From Paludibacteraceae bacterium (GTDB taxonomy: Bacteria; Bacteroidota; Bacteroidia; Bacteroidales; Paludibacteraceae): a stretch of DNA of 34,905 bases. The DNA lies in the NCBI GenBank assembly GCA_017541805.1, contig JAFXYK010000056.1, forward strand, positions 1 through 34,905, written 5' to 3'. Of the stretch, positions 8,125 to 15,753 are shown piece by piece. The notes beneath the pieces are model-generated. The model ran no database searches and was not told the DNA's origin. It was given only the letters and a program-made list of their open reading frames with translations. Every line of letters starts with the position of its first letter. Positions within the stretch are counted from its first letter, which is position 1. A program made the translations under genes and the position numbers.

Positions 8125-10350
8125 TTATTTCAGTTGATTTCCTTGAATACTGTATTCTGCGTCATTACGACGGATGATAATTTGTCCGTTGCGCAACACT
8201 TTTGTACATGGTACATCATCCCTCTGTACATCTTCTATATTGGTCGGTGAGTTTGCCCCAAGTGTAGCAAACGAGCCGGAGGCATTGAAGAGTTCGGTGT
8301 CGTTTTCATCCGAGGCTGTTATTGTGAACCAATAGTCGGTATTCTCATCCAAACCGTTGTAACGGAACGAGAAGGTATCGGCGGTATTCATCGCCCTACG
8401 TGCAGGGGCATGTCTGGAGAAGTCGATTTCGATGAGTTGTCCCATGGAGTTGAATGTCAGCGTACAAATCTTCTCCGTGCGCTCCTCGTTCGCCCAGATG
8501 ATGAGCGTATAGTAACTGGCTCCTTCCACGGCCGGCCATGTAAACTGCACGCTGTGGTCGTCGGGTTGCGTCTCTACCTCCGGCTCTTTTTCCGGCAGCT
8601 CCAGAAGTGTACTGTCCACTTGGATGTTAAAGCCCCTCCAGATGCTATTGGCACGATAAATATCCGCGAGCGAGTCACATGGCACTAAAAGGACTGTTTG
8701 AGCTTGATTGAGCAGATTGAAAGGATTGCCCTGCGTCGCAGGAATCGACATCATCGGCGCTACGATCGTGTCAAGAACAGGTGTCACATCATTGCCCCAG
8801 AAATAACCGCCGAACACTTCATTTTCCAGCAATGTTGTTTGCCTCGAAAGCACCAACTTGTCCTTGTCAATGCCTCTCAGCGAACCGGAACGCAGCGTGG
8901 TCGTCTGCTCCGGCAGTTCAATAATTTTTCCGTCATGCTTGGGCGGATAAAGGGCCAAAGCCGTTGTGTCGGCAGAGAAAAGTACACCGTCTATCGTACG
9001 GAAATAATCATTGGCTTCCGGCATGCGGACGTACCAGAGTTGTTGGCATTGCTGAAAAGCATACGCGCGTATCTCACGCAGGTTCGTGCCTATTTCAATG
9101 GTCTCTAACCCCGTCGCTTTGTAGAACTGGCCCTTTCCGATGATGGCATTGTTGATCACCGCCTTGTTCAACTTGCGTGAATAACTGAACACTTCTTCAC
9201 CGATGTTTGTCACCGACGCAGGGATGGTCACGCTGGTCAGATCGAACGATTCGGAGAAAGCCTCATTTCCGATTTCTTCCAGGCATGCCGGCAAGGTAAG
9301 GCTTTCCAGATTGTTTTCCGCAAAAGCATTTTCACCGATAGTCTTCACGTTTGGCATCTCTAACTTATACAGATTGGACGCTACGTAGAATGCGTAGGGG
9401 GCAATATGTTCAATGGATTCGGGCAATGTGGTGTACACATATTTGCGGTCAGGACAATAAACCAGCGTCTTCATATCTTTGGTGCAGACTAACCCGTTCC
9501 AAGTCGTATAGTGCTGATTGTCAGCCGCTACCGTCACCGTCTCCAGTCTTCCGCTGCATATGGCATTCGGACCGATATAGTTTACTGTCGATGGAATATG
9601 TAGTGTCTTTACCGAACTGTTCAAACTAAAGAAAAGCGACAGACTCTCTATCTGTTCCACGCCTTCAGGGATAGTAAGGCTCGTGACCTTTGTACAGCCG
9701 TAGAAGGCCATGTTGCAAATCACTTTGATGCTTGACGGTATTGTGTAAGCACCTCGGTAATTATCCGGCATCAGCACAAACAGACTGTCGTTGTAAATGG
9801 GATCTTGAAGTGCGGGCAGGTTGTAGAAAGACCACGATGTCAGCGACTTCACCGAATTAGCAAGGTGTACGCGCAGCAAGTTGGGCATCTGTTCAAACGA
9901 ACGCTGCTCGATATATGTCACGCCTTCCGGCACGCGGAACTCAATGAGTCCTGCTTTCAAGAACGCCTCAAACGGAATCTCCGTGATCGTACTGTCCGGA
10001 ATGATACAGGAGGTAAGCCTCGTGCAACTCAGAAAAGCATTTTTACCTAAATTACGCAGGGTTTGAGGCAATACGATAGATGTCAGTTGATTGCAATTGG
10101 CAAAAGCATCGTCTGCCATACTCGTAACCGCGTAATTCGCGCCTTCGTACGTCACTGTGTCATTAATAACGATGTCACCAACAGCGGTGTTGTTACTCTG
10201 TACCGCTATTTGTGCTGTCATGGCTGTGTTGTCCAGCGTATAATAAACGCTGTCAATAAAAACCCTTTGCGCGTAGGCACACATTCCTTTTAATAACATA
10301 ATTGCTACAAAAAGCAGACAAATTTGATTTTTCTTTTCCATAATTTGCAT
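8125..10350 (-). CDS. BspA-like leucine-rich-repeat secreted protein
   Basis: A 741-residue protein and the first gene of the operon. The signal peptide ends near CAYAQ. Residues ~60-570 contain BspA/LRR_5 repeats (for example IVLPQTLRNLGKNAFLSC and LTLPACLEEIGNEAFSES). A fibronectin-III-like domain follows at ~595-700, ending ASGSFATLG, the same closing motif as in the downstream paralogue. The C-terminus is the short motif KVLRNGQIIIRR ... YSIQGNQLK. Two in-frame ATGs are possible, at 10350 (MQIMEKK) and 10341 (MEKKNQICLL); the second gives a more typical signal peptide. The operon promoter is at 10405-10436. Likely cell-surface or secreted; export route (Sec, then possibly T9SS) is inferred from the signal peptide and tail. 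Confidence 0.83.
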   Translation of the reverse strand: MQIMEKKNQICLLFVAIMLLKGMCAYAQRVFIDSVYYTLDNTAMTAQIAVQSNNTAVGDIVINDTVTYEGANYAVTSMADDAFANCNQLTSIVLPQTLRNLGKNAFLSCTRLTSCIIPDSTITEIPFEAFLKAGLIEFRVPEGVTYIEQRSFEQMPNLLRVHLANSVKSLTSWSFYNLPALQDPIYNDSLFVLMPDNYRGAYTIPSSIKVICNMAFYGCTKVTSLTIPEGVEQIESLSLFFSLNSSVKTLHIPSTVNYIGPNAICSGRLETVTVAADNQHYTTWNGLVCTKDMKTLVYCPDRKYVYTTLPESIEHIAPYAFYVASNLYKLEMPNVKTIGENAFAENNLESLTLPACLEEIGNEAFSESFDLTSVTIPASVTNIGEEVFSYSRKLNKAVINNAIIGKGQFYKATGLETIEIGTNLREIRAYAFQQCQQLWYVRMPEANDYFRTIDGVLFSADTTALALYPPKHDGKIIELPEQTTTLRSGSLRGIDKDKLVLSRQTTLLENEVFGGYFWGNDVTPVLDTIVAPMMSIPATQGNPFNLLNQAQTVLLVPCDSLADIYRANSIWRGFNIQVDSTLLELPEKEPEVETQPDDHSVQFTWPAVEGASYYTLIIWANEERTEKICTLTFNSMGQLIEIDFSRHAPARRAMNTADTFSFRYNGLDENTDYWFTITASDENDTELFNASGSFATLGANSPTNIEDVQRDDVPCTKVLRNGQIIIRRNDAEYSIQGNQLK

Positions 10351-10404
10351 ATGTTAAAAAGTTTTACTAATTTTGCGCTCCAAAATACATTTTGAAATTC
10401 GGTG

Positions 10405-10436
10405 CAAAGGTACTGCTTTTTTTTGACATGACCAAA
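10405..10436 (-). promoter_or_regulatory. promoter of the LRR-GLUG-barrel operon
   Basis: Minus strand: TTTG (10436-10433), 20-nt spacer containing TCAAAAAAAAGCAG, then TACCTTTG (10412-10405). A textbook Bacteroidota promoter, ~55 nt upstream of the first gene. It drives the four genes ending at 1641. Confidence 0.85.
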
Positions 10437-10506
10437 TTTTGCAGTTGTACGAGTGGTATATATGGTATTTTGTAAGTCATTGTAAATAAGTAAATTATAA
10501 TTTTGT

Positions 10507-11952
10507 ATGAAAAATAAAGTTGTACGATTGGAATTTTTACCTCTTTTAGGCTTGATTTTTTGCTTTCAGAGTTGCCATTTTGCGTCTCAAAATGCCCAAA
10601 ATCGGCTTCACGAAGCGGAAGAATTATACCGTCAGGGAATATCATCCAACAATAGTAGTCAGTATGAAAATTCTACGGCTTATTTGAAGCAAGCAGAAGA
10701 GATATTAGTTACTTTGCCCGTGTCACATCAAAGAGACCAGTTATTAGGTTTGACCTGGTTTCGTTTAGGCAATACTTCGGAGAGTGAGATGTTGTACGAT
10801 ATTGCGCAAGCATATTATCGCAGAGCGATACCGATGTTAGATCCTGACAGTAATGCGGTTTATTTGGCATGTGCTTACCGAGATATAGCGCGTACAATAG
10901 CTATTGCCAATGGAGAGAGAGACAGCGTTCTTTGGTATTTTGGTCAAGCGGAACACTATGCGGAAGTTGCTCAGAATGAGTTACTTAAGCTTGATATAGA
11001 TGCATATCGTTATCAACTCTGTTATCCGGATAGTGTTTCTCCACGTCTGGTGGTGTGCAGACGAATGGCCGAGACCTATCAAATCCCTACGCGCTATGCG
11101 GAGATAGTGGAATTGTTCCTGGCGCAACACGCAACAGACTCGGCTGCTTATTATCTGGCACAACTGCAACCGACCGATTCGGCCTATACCTATTGGTTTG
11201 ACCAGACATACGCGTATTTGAACAGTAAGATTTTGCTTCAACGCGGAGAAGAAGAAGCCGCTTATCGCGTGCTATTGGATTTGTATGACCGCAAGATAGA
11301 GGAGTTGCAACGCGACGCAGGTGCGCGCACGTATGCTCTCTCCTTACACTATGACGTGGCGCGAGAGCAGCAGTTAGCAGAAAAAGCCCAGAACGAGAAA
11401 CAATGGCAACGAAAGATATCGTCCGTGTTGGTGTTGTTACTGGTGTTAGTTATAGCCTTGATGCTGGTGTTGTGGCGCTATTGGCAACAACGTCGTCGTG
11501 ACCAGGCCCGGCAGTTAGAGGCGTTACGCGACAAATATGTGCAACAGTTGCAGTTGGCTTTGGAGAGATTGCAACAGAAAGTGAGTTTGACACGTGAGAT
11601 CGAGTTGCAACACATGCGAGGCAATGAGGTGGAGTTTCCGAAATGGTTGCAGACCTATCGCGACGAGAAACTAGTGATGAGTAAAGAGAGTTTGGATGAA
11701 CTGATTGCATCGATCGATAAGGCTTTGGACGGTGCCATCAGTCGTTTGCGCGCGGATTATCCCGAACTGACCGAATCGGATATGCAGTTTGCGATACTGA
11801 GTATCATCGGCGCGTCGGATAATGACATGTCTATCGTGTTAAACGTTCAGAAACAGACGGTTTACCACAGGAGGCAAATCGTTCGTAAACATGTTAATCC
11901 CGCTATAGACGACATCGATGCCTGGTTGAGGAAGTACGTGCTTAGCATATAA
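10507..11952 (+). CDS. TPR / membrane-segment / helix-turn-helix regulator-like protein
   Basis: A 481-residue protein. The N-terminus is a signal or lipoprotein-type segment (LIFCFQSC). Residues ~30-280 are helical TPR-like repeats rich in Ala/Tyr (for example AQAYYRRAIPMLDPD). A single membrane segment lies at ~303-325 (VLVLLLVLVIALMLVL), followed by a coiled coil (~330-365). The C-terminal ~110 residues end in a LuxR-like helix-turn-helix pattern (LTESDMQFAILSIIG at ~420, then NVQKQTVYHRRQIV). This layout, periplasmic TPR sensor plus cytoplasmic DNA-binding domain, is found in Bacteroidota membrane-anchored one-component regulators. It is divergent to the LRR operon and shares its layout with 30530-32023, so a role controlling the neighbouring surface genes is a reasonable inference. 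The start is the only plausible ATG; a TAATTTTG box just before it (10498-10505) would leave almost no leader. Confidence 0.72.
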   Translation: MKNKVVRLEFLPLLGLIFCFQSCHFASQNAQNRLHEAEELYRQGISSNNSSQYENSTAYLKQAEEILVTLPVSHQRDQLLGLTWFRLGNTSESEMLYDIAQAYYRRAIPMLDPDSNAVYLACAYRDIARTIAIANGERDSVLWYFGQAEHYAEVAQNELLKLDIDAYRYQLCYPDSVSPRLVVCRRMAETYQIPTRYAEIVELFLAQHATDSAAYYLAQLQPTDSAYTYWFDQTYAYLNSKILLQRGEEEAAYRVLLDLYDRKIEELQRDAGARTYALSLHYDVAREQQLAEKAQNEKQWQRKISSVLVLLLVLVIALMLVLWRYWQQRRRDQARQLEALRDKYVQQLQLALERLQQKVSLTREIELQHMRGNEVEFPKWLQTYRDEKLVMSKESLDELIASIDKALDGAISRLRADYPELTESDMQFAILSIIGASDNDMSIVLNVQKQTVYHRRQIVRKHVNPAIDDIDAWLRKYVLSI

Positions 11953-11954
11953 AA

Positions 11955-12000
11955 ACACAAAAAATGCCTGAATTAGGCAAATTTTTGACGTCTTTTGTGT
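11955..12000 (+). terminator. nested hairpin terminator
   Basis: Just after the stop at 11952: outer arms ACACAAAA (11955-11962) and TTTTGTGT (11993-12000) enclose a GCCT/AGGC hairpin (11966-11969 with 11975-11978) followed by ATTTTT. Separates the regulator from the uxaB promoter. Confidence 0.6.
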
Positions 12001-12017
12001 AAAAAGCAATAATCCTC

Positions 12018-12048
12018 TTGTATATATCAAAAAAAAATTGTACCTTTG
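12018..12048 (+). promoter_or_regulatory. promoter of the uxaB-uxaA-comF-nadB-nlpC unit
   Basis: TTG (12018-12020), 20-nt spacer, TACCTTTG (12041-12048). The leader to the uxaB ATG is ~45 nt. Confidence 0.8.
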
Positions 12049-12060
12049 CAGCGCAAAGGT
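12042..12060. promoter_or_regulatory. perfect dyad over the -7 box and start site
   Basis: ACCTTTGC (12042-12049), loop AGC, GCAAAGGT (12053-12060): 8 of 8 complementary. It overlaps the -7 box and the likely transcription start, a position where a repressor could act or where a 5' hairpin would form. The other promoters in the window lack it. Operator function is inferred only. Confidence 0.4.
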
Positions 12061-12099
12061 TTGCGGACATACAATTAATCATTTAATATATCTAACATT

Positions 12100-13587
12100 A
12101 TGGCAAAAAAAGCATTGAACAAGTGGACAGCGCCGAAGAGCGTAATGCCTGAGAAAATCATCCAGTTTGGTGAAGGTAACTTCCTCCGCGCATTCGTGGA
12201 CTGGATCGTATGGAACATGAACGCCAAGACCAACTTCAACGGTTCGGTAGCTGTCGTTCAACCGATCGACAAAGGTATGGTCGAGTGGCTCAACGGTCAA
12301 GACTGCTTGTATCATGTCAACCTGCAGGGTCGTCTGGACGGCAAAGCCGTTAACTCGCTGGAGCGTATCGACGTGATCAGCCGCGCGCTGAACCCGTACA
12401 CCCAGAACTGGGCATACATGGCGCTCGCAGAGCAACCGGAGATCCGTTTCGTGATCTCGAACACCACCGAAGCAGGTATCACGTTTGATCCGGCATGTAA
12501 GTTCACCGACGCTCCGGCAAGTTCTTATCCGGGCAAACTGGTGCAACTGCTCTTCCGTCGTTACAAGACTTTCAACGGCGATCCGACCAAGGGTCTGATC
12601 TTCATGCCGTGCGAGTTGATCTTCCTCAACGGACACCACCTCAAAGACTGCATCCGCAAGTACATCGAGCTTTGGAAAGATGATTTCGGCGCAGACTATC
12701 AGGGCTTCAAAGACTGGTTCGAGAAATACAACTACGTTTGCGCAACGCTCGTAGACCGTATCGTTCCGGGCTTCCCGCGCAAGGACATCGCCGAGATCCA
12801 GGAGAAAGTGGGCTACAACGACAACCTCGTTGTTCAAGCCGAGATCTTCCACCTCTGGGTGATCGAGAAACCGGAGAACATGTCTATTGCTGAGTTGGAG
12901 GCTGAGTTCCCGGCAAACAAAGCCGGTCTGAACGTGCTGATCGCTGAATCCGAGAAACCGTACCACGAGCGCAAAGTGACGCTGCTCAACGGCCCGCACA
13001 CTGTGCTTTCGCCGGTTACTTACCTCAGCGGCGTGAATATCGTTCGCGATGCTTGCAACCACGAGATCCTCGGTAAATACATCCACAAAGTGATGTTCGA
13101 TGAGCTGCTCGAGACGCTGAACCTGCCGAAGGATGAGTTGAAAGCGTACGGCGAATCCGTGCTGGAGCGCTTCAACAACCCGTACGTAGATCACGCTGTT
13201 ACTTCGATCATGCTCAACTCGTTCCCGAAATTCGAGACACGCGACCTGCCGGGTCTGAAAGTTTATCTGGAGCGCAAGGGCGAACTGCCGAAGGGCCTCG
13301 TTCTCGGTCTGGCGGCTATCATCACGTACTACAAAGGTGGTACCCGCGCCGACGGTGCGCCGATCCAACCGAACGATGCACAGGAGATCATGGATCTGCT
13401 GGCACAACTCTGGGCTACCGGCGACAAACGCAAAGTGGCGGAAGGTGTGCTCGGCGCAACCGACATCATCTGGAAAGAATCCAAAGAGGACCTCAATAAG
13501 ATCCCGGGTCTGACCGACATGGTAGTCAATTTCCTCGAATCCATCGAGAAAAAAGGCATGTTAGAAACCGTCAAAACGATTCTCTAA
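12100..13587 (+). CDS. uxaB: tagaturonate reductase (altronate oxidoreductase)
   Basis: NAD-dependent reduction of D-tagaturonate to D-altronate in galacturonate catabolism, cytoplasmic. The 495-residue protein belongs to the mannitol dehydrogenase/UxaB family: N-terminal dinucleotide-binding region starting IIQFGEGNFLRAFVDW, the central FVISNTTEAGI, MPCELI and NYVCATLVDRIVPGFP, and the signature KVTLLNGPHTVLSPVTYLSG around residues 290-310 with the catalytic-type Lys/Asn/His. Length fits family members (~480-500 aa). It is followed after a single base by uxaA, the next enzyme in the pathway, which strongly supports the assignment over fructuronate reductase (uxuB). uxaC and the KDG kinase/aldolase genes are not in the window. 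Confidence 0.93.
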   Translation: MAKKALNKWTAPKSVMPEKIIQFGEGNFLRAFVDWIVWNMNAKTNFNGSVAVVQPIDKGMVEWLNGQDCLYHVNLQGRLDGKAVNSLERIDVISRALNPYTQNWAYMALAEQPEIRFVISNTTEAGITFDPACKFTDAPASSYPGKLVQLLFRRYKTFNGDPTKGLIFMPCELIFLNGHHLKDCIRKYIELWKDDFGADYQGFKDWFEKYNYVCATLVDRIVPGFPRKDIAEIQEKVGYNDNLVVQAEIFHLWVIEKPENMSIAELEAEFPANKAGLNVLIAESEKPYHERKVTLLNGPHTVLSPVTYLSGVNIVRDACNHEILGKYIHKVMFDELLETLNLPKDELKAYGESVLERFNNPYVDHAVTSIMLNSFPKFETRDLPGLKVYLERKGELPKGLVLGLAAIITYYKGGTRADGAPIQPNDAQEIMDLLAQLWATGDKRKVAEGVLGATDIIWKESKEDLNKIPGLTDMVVNFLESIEKKGMLETVKTIL

Positions 13588-13588
13588 T

Positions 13589-15070
13589 ATGACTGATATC
13601 CTTAAAATCAATCCTGCCGACAACGTGGTTGTAGCCATACAGCCGCAGTCGGCAGGTGCCGTTATAGAAGTGGACGGCAAGCAGATCACCGTGCTCGAGG
13701 ATGTTCCCGCCGGACATAAGATAGCTATCAAAGACCTGGCGGAAGGCGAGAACGTGATCAAGTACGGTTTTCCGATCGGCCATGCACGCGAAGCAAAGAA
13801 AGCGGGCAGTTGGATGAATGAGAATAACATCAAGACCAACCTCGCCGGACTGCTCTCGTACGAGTATCATCCGAAAGAGGTGGTGCTCAATATTCCCGAT
13901 GAAAAGCGCGCTTTTATGGGGTATCGCCGCAAAGACGGACAGGTGGGAATCCGTAATGAAGTATGGATCATCCCTACCGTCGGTTGCGTGAACGGTATCA
14001 TCCAGAAATGTGCGGAACGTCTGCGTCAAGAGACCGGTGCGGATAATATCTTTGCTTTCCCGCATAACTACGGTTGCTCACAGTTAGGCGACGACCACGA
14101 GAACACGAAGAAGATCCTGCGCGACATGATTCATCACCCCAATGCAGGTGCTATCTTAGTCGTTTCGCTGGGTTGCGAGAACAACCAACCCGATGTCTTC
14201 AAAGCATTCTGTGGCGAGATCGACGAGGACCGCGTTAAGTTCGTTACGACCCAGAAGATCCAAGGCGACGAAGTGGAATACTGCATGCCTATCTTGCGCG
14301 AACTGTACACCAAGACCCAGCATGACAAACGTGTAGCGGTGCCCTTGAGCGAACTGCGCGTAGGTCTCAAATGTGGCGGTTCGGACGGTTTCAGCGGTAT
14401 CACGGCTAACCCCTTATTGGGTTGCCTGTCCGACTGGCTCGTAGCACAAGGCGGTACGACGGTGCTGACCGAAGTGCCGGAGATGTTCGGCGCCGAGACG
14501 ATCTTGATGGACCGCTGTGCGAACCGCGAGCTGTTCGATCAGACCGTGAGCCTCATCAATGACTTCAAGGATTATTTCCTCAGTCACGGTGAACCCGTCG
14601 GTGAGAACCCGAGTCCGGGTAACAAAGCCGGAGGTATCTCCACGCTGGAAGATAAAGCCCTCGGTTGCACGCAGAAATGCGGTGCATCGCTGGTACGCGG
14701 CGTGATGCCGTACGGCGAGCGATTGCAAGTGAAGGGACTGAACCTGCTGTCCGCCCCGGGTAATGACCTGGTGGCTTCGACGGCCCTCGCTTCCTGCGGA
14801 TGCCACATGGTGCTGTTCACCACCGGTCGCGGTACGCCGTTCGGCACCTATGTGCCGACGATGAAGATATCTACCAATTCGAACTTGTATCACAACAAAC
14901 CGAACTGGATTGACTTCAATGCCGGTGTCATCGCCGAAGGCGAACCGATGGAGCAAGTGGCGAAACGCTTTGCGGACTTCGTGATCGAAGTGGCGAACGG
15001 AGCAAGAACCAACAACGAGAAGAACGGCTATCACGAGATAGCGATCTTCAAGAACGGTGTTACTCTCTAA
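13589..15070 (+). CDS. uxaA: altronate dehydratase
   Basis: Dehydrates D-altronate to 2-keto-3-deoxy-gluconate, feeding the Entner-Doudoroff-type lower pathway; the family needs Fe(II)/Mn(II). The 493-residue protein contains the N-terminal SAF-like domain (~1-100: ILKINPADNVVVAIQPQSAG) and the C-terminal catalytic domain with the typical GYRRKDGQVGIRNEVWIIPT, NYGCSQLGDDHENT, LKCGGSDGFSGITANPLLG and TTGRGTPFG blocks. Full length. It starts one base after the uxaB stop, and its end overlaps the next gene by 14 nt, so translation is probably coupled. Confidence 0.94.
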   Translation: MTDILKINPADNVVVAIQPQSAGAVIEVDGKQITVLEDVPAGHKIAIKDLAEGENVIKYGFPIGHAREAKKAGSWMNENNIKTNLAGLLSYEYHPKEVVLNIPDEKRAFMGYRRKDGQVGIRNEVWIIPTVGCVNGIIQKCAERLRQETGADNIFAFPHNYGCSQLGDDHENTKKILRDMIHHPNAGAILVVSLGCENNQPDVFKAFCGEIDEDRVKFVTTQKIQGDEVEYCMPILRELYTKTQHDKRVAVPLSELRVGLKCGGSDGFSGITANPLLGCLSDWLVAQGGTTVLTEVPEMFGAETILMDRCANRELFDQTVSLINDFKDYFLSHGEPVGENPSPGNKAGGISTLEDKALGCTQKCGASLVRGVMPYGERLQVKGLNLLSAPGNDLVASTALASCGCHMVLFTTGRGTPFGTYVPTMKISTNSNLYHNKPNWIDFNAGVIAEGEPMEQVAKRFADFVIEVANGARTNNEKNGYHEIAIFKNGVTL

Positions 15071-15719
15071 CCTGCTGGATATCCTCTTCCCTCGTACATG
15101 TCCGATGTGCGAGGGATATATTGAGGCCGCTTTCCTTTGTGAAAAGTGTATCCAATCCCTTCCCCGCACCGAGCAGGCAACGCTGCGACAGAACAGCACG
15201 GAAGAGGTGGTGGGCACGCGCGCCGCGGCGTATCTCTTTTATGAGAAAGATCATCCGGTTCAGCAGCTTATCCATCGGATGAAATATGCGGACCAACCGC
15301 GTATCGGATACCACCTCGGACGGCAAGCCGCGATAGAGATGCAATATACGGATTTCTTCGATGAAATCGAGCTAATCATCCCTATTCCGCTGCATCCGAG
15401 ACGGTTGCGAGAACGAGGATACAACCAATCCGAATATATCGCACGAGGCATCAGCGAAGTGACCGGTATTCCGGTGGACACAACGCATGTGATGCGCGTA
15501 CGCCATACGCCTCAGCAGGCGATGCAGAGCGGAGAAGAACGCAAGCAGAATGTAGCCGAAGCGTTTGCCGTCATCCATCCTGAACAACTGTACCGCAAGC
15601 ACATCCTGATAGTGGATGACTTGGTCACCACCGGAGAGACGATGCGGAGTTGCTTGAAAGCGATGCGGCGATGCAGAGGTGCGAAATTTACAGTCTTTGC
15701 CTTGTGCAAAGCCAGGTAA
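15057..15719 (+). CDS. comF: ComF/GntX family phosphoribosyltransferase-like protein
   Basis: A 220-residue protein of the ComF family, linked in other bacteria to DNA uptake during competence; the biochemical activity is not established. N-terminal zinc-binding Cys pairs are at C15/C18 and C28/C31 (CPMC, CEKC). ERGYNQSEYIARG and the PRPP-binding loop HILIVDDLVTTGETM (~182-196) define the type I phosphoribosyltransferase fold. The start is GTG at 15057, inside the end of uxaA (14-nt overlap); the alignment LLDILFPRTCPMC right after it supports this start. Confidence 0.9.
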   Translation: MLLSNLLDILFPRTCPMCEGYIEAAFLCEKCIQSLPRTEQATLRQNSTEEVVGTRAAAYLFYEKDHPVQQLIHRMKYADQPRIGYHLGRQAAIEMQYTDFFDEIELIIPIPLHPRRLRERGYNQSEYIARGISEVTGIPVDTTHVMRVRHTPQQAMQSGEERKQNVAEAFAVIHPEQLYRKHILIVDDLVTTGETMRSCLKAMRRCRGAKFTVFALCKAR

Positions 15720-15720
15720 A

Positions 15721-15748
15721 GTTTAGAGTTGAGTGTTTAGAGTTTAGC
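15721..15748. repeat. heptanucleotide repeat between comF and nadB
   Basis: Four 7-nt units: GTTTAGA, GTTGAGT, GTTTAGA, GTTTAGC. It fills most of the 34-nt gap and ends 5 nt before the nadB ATG. Confidence 0.8.
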
Positions 15749-15753
15749 GAACT

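Noticed and set aside
10498-10505. TAATTTTG box directly before the ATG of 10507 as its promoter
   Set aside because: It would place transcription start inside the gene, and no TTTG lies ~20 nt upstream; probably fortuitous, so not listed as a promoter.
12079-13407. 442-codon open frame antisense to uxaB
   Set aside because: Shadow of a strongly biased coding sequence; no recognisable domain, and uxaB on the other strand is unmistakable.
12100-13587. Fructuronate reductase (uxuB) or mannitol dehydrogenase
   Set aside because: Same superfamily, but the immediate uxaA neighbour and motif set fit tagaturonate reductase better.
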